This document shows, piece after piece, positions 16,550 through 27,019 of a stretch of 64,000 bases of DNA. The notes under the pieces were generated by a model that saw only the letters and a program-made list of their open reading frames with translations, had not been told where the DNA came from and searched no databases. A program made the position numbers and the translations under genes. Location of the stretch: NCBI RefSeq assembly GCF_016429215.1, contig NZ_JAELUH010000005.1, positions 62,001 to 126,000 of the forward strand, given 5' to 3'. The first letter of the stretch is position 1. Every line of letters starts with the position of its first letter. This DNA comes from Herbaspirillum sp. ASV7 (lineage in GTDB: Bacteria; Pseudomonadota; Gammaproteobacteria; Burkholderiales; Burkholderiaceae_D).

Positions 16550-17464
16550 TTGAGTTTCAACCTGCAGCAGCTGGAAATGTTCAATGCCATCGTCGCCGCA
16601 GGGAGCCTGGGGCGCGCTGCAGCCGTCCTCGACCTGACCCAGCCGGCCTTGAGTCGCGCGATCAAACGTCTGGAAGAGTCAGTCGGCGGGGCGCTCTTCG
16701 AGCGTCACACCAAGGGTATGCACCTGACACCGCTGGGCAAGGCGCTATTGCCGCACGCGATGTCGTTGCAGCGTGAAGCCCGGCAGGCCCGCGAAGAACT
16801 GGACGCCATCCGCGGCCTGACAAAGGGGGTCATCAAGGTCGGGGCGGTGGGCAGCATTGCCAGTCTGGTGCTGCCACTGGCAGTGCGTGGCGTACTGGAC
16901 AAGTGGCCCAACCTGCGGGTGGAGATCATGGAGGGGGTATGGGACCGTCTGGTCGAGGGCTTGCTCACGCATGAGATCGACCTGGCGCTCGGCACCTCCG
17001 GCGCCGAAAGTGACGGCGTGGCGGCCATCTCCGACTGTCGCTGGAGCGATCTGAGCTACGTGGTGGCGGGACGCGACCATCCGTTGCGCGAACGCGGCAA
17101 GATCAGCCTGGCCGATACCCTGACGCAGCGCTGGGCCTTGACGCCCCGGGGCACCGGACCGTATTTGCACGTGAAAGAGACTTTCGCCCAGGCCGGCTTG
17201 CCCATGCCCGAGATCGCTGTCGAATCGCGTTCGGTCACGGTGCTCAAGGGCCTGGTCGCGCGTTGTGGATTCGTGGGGTGGATGTCCGGTCCGATGTTCG
17301 ATACCGAAAGCAAAGCGGGAGTGATCAATGCCCTTGCGGTAGAGGGCCTGAATGCACCGCGTACGTTGACCGCATTCCGCAGGCGGCAAGGGATATTGCC
17401 GGCGCCGGCGATCCGCTTGCTCGATGAATTGCGGCATCTGACCGGTTCCCTGCCCTCCAGCTAG
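16550..17464 (+). CDS. LysR-family transcriptional regulator
   Basis: LysR-type regulator of 304 aa with an N-terminal winged helix (LQQLEMFNAIVAAGSLGRAA, then QPALSRAIKRLEE) and a C-terminal effector-binding domain from about residue 90. The start is taken as TTG at 16550: CAGGAGA lies six bases before it and the protein then has the family length. The only longer option is GTG at 16457, which would read through the 9-bp repeats. It is divergent from the benzoylformate decarboxylase operon and most likely controls it, sensing the aromatic substrate or an intermediate. It resembles GbpR/PcaQ-like regulators in the pattern MFNAIVAAGSLGRAA. Confidence 0.9.
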   Translation: MSFNLQQLEMFNAIVAAGSLGRAAAVLDLTQPALSRAIKRLEESVGGALFERHTKGMHLTPLGKALLPHAMSLQREARQAREELDAIRGLTKGVIKVGAVGSIASLVLPLAVRGVLDKWPNLRVEIMEGVWDRLVEGLLTHEIDLALGTSGAESDGVAAISDCRWSDLSYVVAGRDHPLRERGKISLADTLTQRWALTPRGTGPYLHVKETFAQAGLPMPEIAVESRSVTVLKGLVARCGFVGWMSGPMFDTESKAGVINALAVEGLNAPRTLTAFRRRQGILPAPAIRLLDELRHLTGSLPSS

Positions 17465-17483
17465 GTCCCACATCAAATGAAAA

Positions 17484-17512
17484 CACCCTACAGCGTCACT
17501 GCCTGTAGGGTG
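17484..17512. terminator. Bidirectional terminator between lysR and the 68-aa gene
   Basis: Perfect 10-bp stem CACCCTACAG / CTGTAGGGTG with a 9-nt loop. On the minus strand it is followed by TTTTCATTT, so it chiefly serves the small leftward gene. Confidence 0.75.
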
Positions 17513-17550
17513 GGTAATCATCGATTTGCTATCGGGATCCTGGCCCGGGA

Positions 17551-17757
17551 TCAGACCCGGTAGATCTTTTCGCCTGTCTGCACGATCCGGAATTTCTCGT
17601 TGGACAAGGGATCGAGGGCACGGCCATCGGCCAGCTTGTAGCTGCGGCTGAACGCCTGAGCCGCCTGGTCGGCCTCGTCCTGTTGTGTCTGGTACACCTC
17701 TACGTGGTAAGGGGTGCCGGTCTTGCCCTTGGCATCGAATTTTTCCACCAGATCCAT
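17551..17757 (-). CDS. Small conserved-looking hypothetical protein (68 aa)
   Basis: Unrecognised soluble protein with no signal peptide or membrane segment. It is rich in charged residues, and the N-terminal half reads like a small antiparallel sheet (PYHVEVYQTQ). The reading frame is supported by AAGGAGA before the ATG, a strong terminator just downstream and codon usage like its neighbours. It stands alone between lysR and an outer-membrane protein gene. No function can be read. Confidence 0.7.
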   Translation of the reverse strand: MDLVEKFDAKGKTGTPYHVEVYQTQQDEADQAAQAFSRSYKLADGRALDPLSNEKFRIVQTGEKIYRV

Positions 17758-17873
17758 ATGTCGTCTCCTTAGTCGTGGCCTTGCGCCAAGGTCAACGATA
17801 GCAGATTTGGCGGGCCTTTCCAGCGCATTGCATGTTGCACTGCACAGTCCGTCCTCCCGGCAGTCGGGTTAGC

Positions 17874-18614
17874 TCAGAAGTGCAGGGTCACGCCCACGCC
17901 GAACTGGCGGGTCACCTCGGCCTTGTTCAGGCCGAATTTGGCGCCGGCATCGACATCGACCGTCTTGCTGGGCGACCAGATCACCCCCACCAGACCGTAG
18001 GCCGGCATTTTCCGGCTGGCAGCATCCTGGTTCTGGGCCACGCCGGTATCGGCGACCAGACGCCACTGCTCATCGAGTCCGTACCAGACTGCTGCCGAGG
18101 CCCGCCACACGGTCTTGCGCCGGGATTGCTGGTCGCTGTCGAGCTGGAAGCGGTTGTAGTTCAGGCCGAGGTTGCCATGCAAGGTCCAGGCGCCGATTTC
18201 ATAGGAGGCGATGCCGGTCAGGCCGGCACTGCTGCGGCCATTGCCCAGGCCCTTGTCGGCGTCCCCGCTGGGGGTCAACAGCTCCGGCTTGAGTGCCAGC
18301 GACAGGCCATCCTCGTCGTAGTAGCGCCACTTGGCGCCCAGGGAGATATCCCCGCTGCCGGTGCCGCCGGTAGCCTGGAAGGTCTGGGGCAGGTTCAGGA
18401 ACACGTCCAGTTGGTCAGTCACGCCATAGGTGAACGTAAAGGCCCCGACATGGCCAGCGTCGCCATTCTGGCGACTCCAGTCCGTGTTCATTTCCAGCTG
18501 TATTCCGCCTGCGCCTTGCACGCCAGCGTCATCGGTGACCAGCGGATGGGCGGCAAAGGCCGATTGGCTGATGACCAGCAAAAGCCCGGTAAGGCCAAGA
18601 ATTTTCTTTGTCAA
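17874..18614 (-). CDS. Predicted outer-membrane beta-barrel protein (MetA-pathway/transporter-like)
   Basis: Exported protein of 246 aa. The signal peptide (residues 1-20, KKILGLTGLLLVISQSAFA, cut before AHPLV) is followed by amphipathic beta strands and a C-terminus ending in aromatic Phe (VGVTLHF), the usual barrel assembly signal. The layout resembles the Phenol_MetA_deg group of outer-membrane proteins, which may pass hydrophobic compounds. The start is TTG at 18614 because AAGGGGA lies about seven bases upstream and the signal peptide begins there; the open frame continues to 18683 without a ribosome site. It stands alone; substrate unknown. Confidence 0.72.
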   Translation of the reverse strand: MTKKILGLTGLLLVISQSAFAAHPLVTDDAGVQGAGGIQLEMNTDWSRQNGDAGHVGAFTFTYGVTDQLDVFLNLPQTFQATGGTGSGDISLGAKWRYYDEDGLSLALKPELLTPSGDADKGLGNGRSSAGLTGIASYEIGAWTLHGNLGLNYNRFQLDSDQQSRRKTVWRASAAVWYGLDEQWRLVADTGVAQNQDAASRKMPAYGLVGVIWSPSKTVDVDAGAKFGLNKAEVTRQFGVGVTLHF

Positions 18615-19150
18615 CTGCAATCCCCTTGTTCTTGGTGCTATGAATGCGGCGCAAATCGTACTCGCGCAAGCCCTCCTCCACATGGATAAGCATGTCTTGG
18701 ATAAATGTCACAGATATGTCGTCGGAACAAGCCGAAGAAAAATGCGCCGCTGCTCTGTAAGGACACATGGTCAATCAGGCAAGCGGGCATTGCGTCCGGA
18801 CAGAAAGGGCGTGGCGTAGCCTGGTTAGTGAATGTGTGTCCTCGTCGGTGGCTGCGGTAAATGCCGTGGCTATTACGGGAGAAACATCAGATTGGCTGGG
18901 TTCATCGAACCTTGCGCGCAGACTGGAGACGATCATGGCGAAAAGCCGGTTGCAGGCCTTCCCTTCCACCCCAGGCGCAGGCCTGAGCCCTTGATCCCGT
19001 CGGGATGACGAGCTGGTGTTGCCAGCAGATCAAGACAGGGCTTCGTTTCCAGAGCGAGGGCAATAGTAGCACCGCTTGCTGACAAATCCGCAACAAAAAA
19101 TTCGATATTTGCTGACATAAGCGGACCTCCCCCCGCTCCTCGTCGTCCCG
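18615..19150. other. Gene-poor spacer of about 540 bp
   Basis: No convincing gene. The short open frames (75 aa at 18767, 64 aa on the other strand) lack ribosome sites and family resemblance. The only structure seen is a direct repeat TTGCTGACA at 19076 and 19109, near the HDOD gene end, and a small CCCG-T-CGGG hairpin at about 18994. Confidence 0.5.
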
Positions 19151-20086
19151 TCAGCCTGCCTGTGCGGCGGCTGCCAGCTCCGGACCGATTTCTCGCAATA
19201 CCCGGGTAGGAATCCCGAGCAAGCCGCCCCATTCGCTCCAGTCCCAGGAGACACGACCACAGACGTACTCCAGGCTCGACAACGGCAGCTCGAAGCGTTC
19301 GCCCAGCGCCAGCAGGCCTGGCAACAACGCGGCGCGCCGGGCATCGTCGGCGATGCACACGTCAGCGATGCAACCGGCCATCTCCAGCAGACGGCTCAGG
19401 CGTTGCTGGCGATCATCCTCGTCCAGGCCGCTGGCCCCGGGATCGCCATGGTGCAGGACGGCTTCACAGAAAAGCCTGGGGAAATGCCAGTCCTGCATCA
19501 TGGCCGCAGCCAGGGACAGGTGATCGAAACCGAACACTTCCCGCTCTTCATCGCGTAGGGCACGTCCCTGCGCACCGCCCAGGAGCAGCTCACCGTAACG
19601 TCGTGGACGCGCAGAAGCCAGACCCAACTGGCCAATGCCAGCCAGCAAGCCGATGGTGAACATCTCGGCCGGCGGCGCCACCTGGAGCAAGTCGCCCAGC
19701 GCCTGGCCGGCACAGGCCATGGCGGTGGCACGGGCCCAGAAGGTGTCGTAGTCGAACTCCTTGCAATCGCCACGGCGGGCCGATTCGGTCAGGGAAATGG
19801 CCAGCGCCATCTGGCGCACGGCGTGCAGGCCCACCATCAACAACAGATCGACGCTGACCGAGGCGATCATGCGGCCCTTGTTGACGTTGGGAATATTGGC
19901 GATCTGGATAAGACGCCCTGCCAGCACCGGATCGCCCTGTACCTGGGCCACCAGATCCGGCAGGGCCAGGTCCTCCTGCTGGCACATCTGCATGATCCTC
20001 AGGCGCACGCCCGACGGCGCCGGCAAGACCTCGGAGTCTCGCAGCTGAGTGAAGGTCTGAGGATCGATGTAGGGTGACTTGGTCAT
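19151..20086 (-). CDS. HDOD-domain signalling protein
   Basis: Cytoplasmic protein of 311 aa consisting of one HDOD domain (about residues 18-220), a metal-dependent-hydrolase-like fold without the catalytic His-Asp pair. Family hallmarks are DPVLAGRLIQIAN (about 52), SVSVDLLLMVGLHAVRQMAL (about 76) and the helix AEMFTIGLLAGIGQLGL (about 142). Such proteins act in signalling and stress or motility control, often linked with c-di-GMP networks. The C-terminal 90 residues are helical and unassigned. The ATG has only a weak A-rich ribosome site. The gene appears monocistronic. Confidence 0.85.
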   Translation of the reverse strand: MTKSPYIDPQTFTQLRDSEVLPAPSGVRLRIMQMCQQEDLALPDLVAQVQGDPVLAGRLIQIANIPNVNKGRMIASVSVDLLLMVGLHAVRQMALAISLTESARRGDCKEFDYDTFWARATAMACAGQALGDLLQVAPPAEMFTIGLLAGIGQLGLASARPRRYGELLLGGAQGRALRDEEREVFGFDHLSLAAAMMQDWHFPRLFCEAVLHHGDPGASGLDEDDRQQRLSRLLEMAGCIADVCIADDARRAALLPGLLALGERFELPLSSLEYVCGRVSWDWSEWGGLLGIPTRVLREIGPELAAAAQAG

Positions 20087-20338
20087 GCGTATTATTTCTT
20101 AAGCCGATTGGATTGGCGTTATGCCAATTGAGGTTACTGAACTGCTCACTAGGATACCGAATTCAACCGCTTTTTGCGTCGCCGCAAAGCAAACTTTAGT
20201 CAGCTCGCCCCCCCTCCTGATTCTCAGGGTGGCAGATGGCTACTCCGCATCTCCCCTGCCCGGATGATGAAGAAACAAATAAGGCGTATCATCGGCCGCG
20301 CAAAACGACCACAACCATAAAGAAGGAGAACCAACCCA

Positions 20339-21136
20339 ATGAAGCCCATCAAGACCATCCTGGCCCTGGCGTTCGGCCTGATGTCGGCCACCGCCGGCCT
20401 GGCCCATGCCGATGCCCTGGCCGATATCCAGAAAGCCGGCGTGGTGCGTATTGGCGTACCCCAGGATTTCGCGCCCTTCGGCTCGGTCAACACCGACCTG
20501 CAACTGCAGGGCCTGGACATCGACGTAGCCAAGCTGATCGCGCAGAAGATGGGGGTGAAGGTACAACTGGTGCCGGTGGCCAGCGCCAACCGCATCGCCT
20601 ACCTGCAGACGCACAAGGCCGACCTGGTCATCTCCACCCTGGGCAAGAACGCCGAGCGCGAAAAAGTGATCGACTTCTCGCAAGCCTATGCGCCCTACAA
20701 CAACAGCGTCTTTGGCGTGGAGAGCGTCAAGGTCACCGGACCGGCCGATCTGGCCGGCAAGACGGTCGGTGTGGCACGCGGGACCTTCCAGGACCTGCAG
20801 CTGACCGATACCGCGCCCAAGAGCGCCACCATCAAGCGCTACGAGGACAACAATGCCATGATCTCGGCCTATGTCTCGGGCCAGGTACAACTGGTGGGCA
20901 CCGGCGACTTCGTGGCCTACGCATTGGCCGAAAAGGCCCCCAACAACAAGCCGGTGTTGAAGTACATCATCCATGAATCGAGCTGCAGCGTGGGCTTGAA
21001 CAAGGGTGAAACGGCCCTGCTGGCCAAGGTCAACGACGCCATCACGGCGGCCAAGAAGAGCGGCGAACTCAATACCATCGTCAAGAAGTGGCTCAACGTG
21101 CCGCTACCGGCCAAGATGGCGACCACCTATCAGTAA
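20339..21136 (+). CDS. Amino acid ABC transporter periplasmic binding protein (family 3)
   Basis: Solute-binding protein of 265 aa (SBP_bac_3) exported by a signal peptide (residues 1-24, cut after AHA before DALADI). The N-terminal lobe reads VVRIGVPQDFAPFG, then GLDIDVAKLIA, with the arginine-bearing ligand segment near AERE and the inner lobe LAGKTVGVARGT. It binds a polar amino acid or related compound. AGAAGGAGAACC precedes the ATG. No permease or ATPase gene is adjacent, so it must serve a transporter encoded elsewhere. A 16-bp-stem terminator follows. Confidence 0.9.
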   Translation: MKPIKTILALAFGLMSATAGLAHADALADIQKAGVVRIGVPQDFAPFGSVNTDLQLQGLDIDVAKLIAQKMGVKVQLVPVASANRIAYLQTHKADLVISTLGKNAEREKVIDFSQAYAPYNNSVFGVESVKVTGPADLAGKTVGVARGTFQDLQLTDTAPKSATIKRYEDNNAMISAYVSGQVQLVGTGDFVAYALAEKAPNNKPVLKYIIHESSCSVGLNKGETALLAKVNDAITAAKKSGELNTIVKKWLNVPLPAKMATTYQ

Positions 21137-21153
21137 AATCCATCAGGACCGCA

Positions 21154-21189
21154 AAGACAAAACGGCGGAGTGATCCGCCGTTTTGTCTT
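21154..21189. terminator. Strong bidirectional terminator
   Basis: Perfect 16-bp stem with the core ACGGCGGA-GTGA-TCCGCCGT, flanked by A-run and T-run arms, between the convergent binding-protein and outer-membrane protein genes. Confidence 0.9.
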
Positions 21190-21208
21190 GCTCGGTCTTT
21201 CGCCCCCC

Positions 21209-22642
<1,434 letters not shown>

Positions 22643-22652
22643 CAGGTCTGGC

Positions 22653-23750
22653 TCAGGAATTCATCAGTGACAGGCTTGGCAATGCGCGCAGCTCCAGCTG
22701 GCCCAGCAGATAGGGCTGGATCACCAGCTTGTAGCTGTCCAGGTCAAAGCCCCTGAGACTGGCGGCAGGTCTTGCCCTGAGCTGGCGATGATCGCGATCG
22801 AGCGAACCGAGGTAGCGCCAGTGGTCGATCACATGCACCTGCTGCCAGCCGTCGCCTTTCTCGACGATGCCCATTGCGCCGGCATAGGGCCAGGGCTGGA
22901 TACGCAAGTCCTCCAGCGCCTGCAGCAGGCGCTGCTGGTGCTGCTCGCCGGATTCTTCGCCAGTGCAAGCGCCCCGGCAGCGTCTGATCTGCCGCGCAAA
23001 GCAGGCCGCGCCCAGGCTGCTGGCCTGCTCCAGGCCCGTGGCAATCGAACACAATGCGTGGCGCTCCACCAGCTTGTGCAGGGCGTCCCGGGCGGCGCGC
23101 TCGCTGGCGAAGATACCGAAGAGATTCTCGGCGCGCCCCAGCTCAGATTCGCTCACCTGCGCCACCTGCGGCCGGCCGTCCATGTCCAGGCGCAAGGTGA
23201 ACAGGCCGCGCCTGGAGCGGGGCTTCTTGTTGTGGCTGGGCTGCAGGTCGCGCAGGAGGCTATGTTCCAGCAAGGCCGCGCCCAACTCGCCGGCGGTACG
23301 GCGGTGCTCGATACGGCGCGTCTGGCCGATCAGGTAGGCTTCATCATGGTTGTGCAGATGGGCCAATACGCGGCTACGCAAGTTCAGGCTGCGGCCCACG
23401 TAAAGCGGCCGGTCGTCTGCCCCACGCAGGAGGTAGACGCCGCAGCCCTCGGGCAAGGCCGCGATGCCCGCACGCTCGATATGCGCGGGATAGGTCATGG
23501 TCGCAGCCCGAAACGCCGCTGGCGGCGGTGCATTGAAGCTGGTGCGGGGCCGGCCAAGCTGACTACGCTCGCCTTCCTGCACCAGCAAGCGCTCCACCAG
23601 CGCTGCCGGCAACTTGCGCGGCTGGGCCGAGGGCGCATGCGGCATCAGCGCGGGCATCGCGGCATGCATCAGGGGACGGGTGAACAGCTGGGTCAATGAA
23701 GCAGGCGAAGTAGGCGAAGTATGCAAGGTGCGGTGGCTGATGGTATTCAT
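22653..23750 (-). CDS. cho: GIY-YIG excinuclease Cho (UvrC N-terminal homologue)
   Basis: Endonuclease making the 3' incision in nucleotide excision repair with UvrAB. The GIY-YIG domain reads GCGVYLLRG and PLYVGRSLNLRSRV. A C-terminal part with conserved cysteines (ACFARQIRRCRGACTGEES) matches E. coli Cho in order. At 365 aa it is longer than the 295-aa E. coli protein; the extra is a low-complexity N-terminal stretch of about 85 residues. The start is uncertain: ATG 23750 has AAGGA at 13 bases, and the open frame runs to 23909. E. coli cho is SOS-induced, but I see no CTGT-N8-ACAG box upstream here. Confidence 0.85.
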   Translation of the reverse strand: MNTISHRTLHTSPTSPASLTQLFTRPLMHAAMPALMPHAPSAQPRKLPAALVERLLVQEGERSQLGRPRTSFNAPPPAAFRAATMTYPAHIERAGIAALPEGCGVYLLRGADDRPLYVGRSLNLRSRVLAHLHNHDEAYLIGQTRRIEHRRTAGELGAALLEHSLLRDLQPSHNKKPRSRRGLFTLRLDMDGRPQVAQVSESELGRAENLFGIFASERAARDALHKLVERHALCSIATGLEQASSLGAACFARQIRRCRGACTGEESGEQHQQRLLQALEDLRIQPWPYAGAMGIVEKGDGWQQVHVIDHWRYLGSLDRDHRQLRARPAASLRGFDLDSYKLVIQPYLLGQLELRALPSLSLMNS

Positions 23751-24069
23751 GGCGCGGGCCAAATCCTTCTTGTTCTTCATGTCACGTAGGGACGTGCTCA
23801 GTCGATGAGGGGTGGCGTTCCGGGTAACGGAGAGCCGGGAATGGTGGGCATTATGGAGAGCCCCCCTGGCCGGCACAGTCGGCAGGATGATGAAGATCGT
23901 GTAGGACATTGCCCACCGCCCGCCCGCGCGGCAATCCCGCCGAGCTTGGGCGGGTCCGACTGCGCTGCCCGAGCGTTTTTCCTACAGGGATTTAGCGTTT
24001 GCGCCGATACAGGCGTGCCAACGGCAGTCGTAGGCTGGATTGCCTTTCCCTGCCCCCTGGAGCCTTCTC
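23751..24069. other. Divergent spacer between cho and the pyruvate oxidase gene
   Basis: No gene seen. A CTACAGG sequence at 23982-23988, about 82 bp before the oxidase ATG, could be a sigma-S-type -10 element. Otherwise no repeat or operator stands out. Confidence 0.4.
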
Positions 24070-25764
24070 ATGTCTGCCACCGTCGCCGAAATCCTCATCG
24101 ATACACTCTGCCAATTGGGCGTGCGCCAGATCTTCGGCGTCGTGGGCGATGCCCTCAATCCCCTCACCGATGCCATCCGCCGCGACAAGCGCATCGAATG
24201 GATAGGCGTGCGCCACGAAGAAGGTGCGGCCCTGGCCGCTGCCGGCCAGGCCAAGCTGACCGGCCGTCTGGCGGTGTGCTGCGGCACCACCGGCCCGGGC
24301 GCCAACCACCTGGTGGCCGGGCTCTACGAAGCCCGCAAGGACCACGCGCCCGTGCTGGCGATCTCCGGCGGCGTACCAGCGGCCCGGCGTGGCACCGACT
24401 ACCTGCAGGAGAATGCACCGGAGCTGCTCTTTCGTGACGTGGCCTGCTACAGCCAGATCGTCACCAGTGCCGAGCAAGCCCCGGCCGTGATCCACCAGGC
24501 CATCGCCCAGGCCTATGCCCAGCGCGGCGTGGCGCACCTGAACCTGCCGGCCGACATCATCGGTGCCCGTGCCTCCGGCGACGTGCCCAGCCTGCAGACC
24601 TTGCGCGCGCGCCCCGAACTATCCCCTGCGGCCGAGACCATCCAGGCCGCCGCCGACCTGATCAATGCAGCGGGTAGCATCGCCATCTTCGCCGGCCAGG
24701 GCTGCCGGGGTGCCATCGACGAGGTGCTGGCGCTGGCCAGCAAGCTGCAAGCCCCCGTGATGCACACCTTCCGGGCCAAGGACATGGTGGCCTACGACCA
24801 TCCCCACTGGATCGGTGGCGTGGGCCTCATCGGTGGTGCGCCTGGCACCGATGCCTTGCATGCGGCCGAGCTGGTGCTGATGCTGGGCTCGGACTATCCC
24901 TATTCCGAATTCCTGCCCACCCGGAGTCAGGTGATCCAGATCGACGAGCGCGGCTTCGTGCTGGGGCGGCGCGCGCCGGTCACGCTGGGCATCACCGGCT
25001 CGGTCGCGCCGGCCGTGCGGCAATTGCTGCAGCAGGTGGAGGGCAAGACCGATAGCGGCTTCCTGCAGCAGGCCAACGCCGATCGCGAGCGCTGGAACGC
25101 CAAGCTCGACGATGCTGCCCAGGTCAAGCGCCACCACAAGAAGATCAAGCCGCAAACCCTGGCGCGGCGCCTGAGCGACCTGGCCGATCCGGCAGCGGCC
25201 TTCGTGGTTGATACCGGCGTGGTCACGCTATGGTGTGGCAACTGGATCCGCCAGCGCGGCGGGCAGCGCATCCTGGCGTCGTTCAACAATGCCGCCGTCG
25301 GTACCTCGCTGGGCCAGGCCAATGGCATCCAGGCGCTGGAGCGCGAGCGCCAGGTCGTGGTGGCCGTGGGGGATGGCGGCTTCACCATGCTGCTAGGCGA
25401 ATTCATGACCAGCGTGGAGCACAGGCTGCCGGTGAAGGTAGTGGTATTCAACAATCGCGAATGGGGCCTGGTGCATCTGGAGATGGAGGAAGCCGGCATG
25501 CCCGCGTTCTCCGGTTCGGAATTCCCCAACCCCGACTTTGCGGCCTTTGCGCGTGCCTGTGGCGGGCATGGCTACACGGTGCGTACCCCCGATGAACTCG
25601 ACCAGGGCTTGCAGGAACTGCTGGCCGCGCCCGGCCCGGCGGTGCTGGATGTGTTCATCGATCCGGACGAGCTACCGGTCATGCCACACATCAAGATGGA
25701 GCAGATCTGGCGCTTCGGCCTGGCCAAGGTGCGAGAAAGTCTGATCGCCATGCGCGGGGCATGA
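24070..25764 (+). CDS. poxB: Thiamine pyrophosphate-dependent pyruvate oxidase (PoxB-like)
   Basis: ThDP- and FAD-dependent enzyme of 564 aa, most like pyruvate:quinone oxidoreductase, which oxidatively decarboxylates pyruvate to acetate and CO2 and feeds electrons to the membrane. Visible are the ThDP-activating Glu in VRHEEGAALAAA (about 50), TTGPGANHL (about 78) and the ThDP/Mg motif GDGGFTMLLGEFMT ending in VVVFNN (about 435-465). The ATG has TGGAG seven bases upstream. Acetolactate synthase-like relatives share this fold, so the substrate is not certain. The neighbourhood of stress genes fits the stationary-phase role of PoxB in enterics. Confidence 0.82.
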   Translation: MSATVAEILIDTLCQLGVRQIFGVVGDALNPLTDAIRRDKRIEWIGVRHEEGAALAAAGQAKLTGRLAVCCGTTGPGANHLVAGLYEARKDHAPVLAISGGVPAARRGTDYLQENAPELLFRDVACYSQIVTSAEQAPAVIHQAIAQAYAQRGVAHLNLPADIIGARASGDVPSLQTLRARPELSPAAETIQAAADLINAAGSIAIFAGQGCRGAIDEVLALASKLQAPVMHTFRAKDMVAYDHPHWIGGVGLIGGAPGTDALHAAELVLMLGSDYPYSEFLPTRSQVIQIDERGFVLGRRAPVTLGITGSVAPAVRQLLQQVEGKTDSGFLQQANADRERWNAKLDDAAQVKRHHKKIKPQTLARRLSDLADPAAAFVVDTGVVTLWCGNWIRQRGGQRILASFNNAAVGTSLGQANGIQALERERQVVVAVGDGGFTMLLGEFMTSVEHRLPVKVVVFNNREWGLVHLEMEEAGMPAFSGSEFPNPDFAAFARACGGHGYTVRTPDELDQGLQELLAAPGPAVLDVFIDPDELPVMPHIKMEQIWRFGLAKVRESLIAMRGA

Positions 25765-25905
25765 GGGGTGACCATCGGCCATCAGGCGCGCCCCTCGCGC
25801 ATTCTTACGCGCAGTTGCGCACTCCCCTGATATCGCCGGGCCAGCCTGTCCGATACGCTCATTACCTACCCGCCGTGATCAACGTTCAACTCAAAGGAGC
25901 TTGCC

Positions 25906-26121
25906 ATGAGCACCAGCAAACCCGCACCACATCAGCATCGTCCCACCCAGTACGACACGCCCTCGGAGGTCGCGCTGGACGAAGCCAATGAGATGAGCTT
26001 CCCCAGCAGCGATCCGGTGGCCACCTCCAATATCACCCGTATCGAGAAAGCACCCGATATGGACAAGGCCAGCAACGACCACCAGAACAGCAACAAGATC
26101 AAGCAGAAAACCCGGGAGTGA
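25906..26121 (+). CDS. Small hydrophilic hypothetical protein (71 aa)
   Basis: Unrecognised, very polar and probably disordered protein, rich in Ser, Asp, Asn and Lys, with a central acidic segment (SEVALDEANEMSFPSSDP). Short proteins with a similar EANEMSFPSSDPPA pattern occur next to stress genes in many proteobacteria, as far as I recall. AAAGGAG is eight bases before the ATG. It stands between the pyruvate oxidase and PfpI genes. Function unknown. Confidence 0.75.
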   Translation: MSTSKPAPHQHRPTQYDTPSEVALDEANEMSFPSSDPVATSNITRIEKAPDMDKASNDHQNSNKIKQKTRE

Positions 26122-26146
26122 GCCTGCCTCAGCCTTGGCGTTAGAT

Positions 26147-26178
26147 CCGTTAGTCCGTAAGTCCGTAAGTCCGTTACT
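26147..26178 (+). repeat. Four-unit 8-bp tandem repeat
   Basis: TCCGTTAG, TCCGTAAG, TCCGTAAG, TCCGTTAC in succession, in the leader just upstream of the PfpI gene. Role unknown. Confidence 0.8.
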
Positions 26179-26254
26179 TCCGCTTCCCCCCACCTCAACC
26201 AGGGCGGCCCGGCAGGATGCCAGCCGGCCGCTTCATCTTGCAAGGGAGATCATG

Positions 26255-26977
26255 ATGAGCAATCGCTACCATCAACTCAAGGTCGCCGTGCTGGTCACCG
26301 ACGGCTTCGAACAAGCCGAATTGCTGGAACCGAAAAAGGCCCTGGAAGCCGCAGGAGCCACCGTCCATATCCTGTCCGACAAGCGCGACAGCGTGCAAGG
26401 CTTTCAGCACGTGGACAAGGGTGAGCTGGTCGCAGTGGATGGCACCCTGGATACGGCGCGCGCCGAAGAGTATTCGGCCATCCTTTTGCCGGGAGGCGTG
26501 GTCAATGGCGACGCCTTGCGCCTGCTGCCCGAGGCGCGTAATTTCGTGCGTGCCGCCAACGATGCGGAAAAACCCATCGCCTCCATCTGCCATGGCGGCT
26601 GGCTACTGATTTCCGCAGGCATAGCCCGAGGACGCACCGTCACCAGCTGGCCCAGCCTGCAAGACGATTTCCGTAATGCCGGCAGCCAATGGGTAGACCA
26701 GGAAGTGGTATCGGATGAAAACTTCGTCTCTTCACGCAAGCCAGCCGACATCCCCGCCTTCAATCACGCCTTCATGAAGCTGCTGGATCAACAGCAGCGT
26801 CGCGAGCAACGCCTGCATCCCGCCGCTGCCGGCGACGAAACGATCAGCGAGGCTGCTGGCGAAGCTCCCGGCCAGCCGCAAGCGGGCCATCCCGCCAGCG
26901 CCCCCGCCGCACCGCCAGCCCATGAAAACGAAGCTTTCGCGGTGGCACGCGGCGAATCACCGCAAAGCGATGGTTGA
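26255..26977 (+). CDS. DJ-1/PfpI-family protein with Pro/Ala-rich tail
   Basis: Stress protein of the glutamine-amidotransferase-like fold, 240 aa. It has VLVTDGFEQAELLEP (about residue 12), ILLPGG (about 74), and the nucleophile elbow ASICHGGWLL, with the catalytic Cys near 110 followed by His. PfpI/YhbO-type proteins have been linked with deglycation, protease or chaperone roles; which applies here is unknown. The domain ends near 183; the remaining 55 residues are Ala/Pro/Glu-rich and probably disordered, an unusual addition. The second of two adjacent ATGs is chosen for its 6-base spacing from GGAG. Confidence 0.87.
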   Translation: MSNRYHQLKVAVLVTDGFEQAELLEPKKALEAAGATVHILSDKRDSVQGFQHVDKGELVAVDGTLDTARAEEYSAILLPGGVVNGDALRLLPEARNFVRAANDAEKPIASICHGGWLLISAGIARGRTVTSWPSLQDDFRNAGSQWVDQEVVSDENFVSSRKPADIPAFNHAFMKLLDQQQRREQRLHPAAAGDETISEAAGEAPGQPQAGHPASAPAAPPAHENEAFAVARGESPQSDG

Positions 26978-27019
26978 AGCAGACCGGCCAGACCAGGGGG
27001 CCAGGACGGGACCCGCGCC

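Noticed and set aside
18767-18994. 75-aa plus-strand frame in the 18.6-19.1 kb spacer
   Set aside because: No ribosome site, no domain, and overlaps a similar frame on the other strand.
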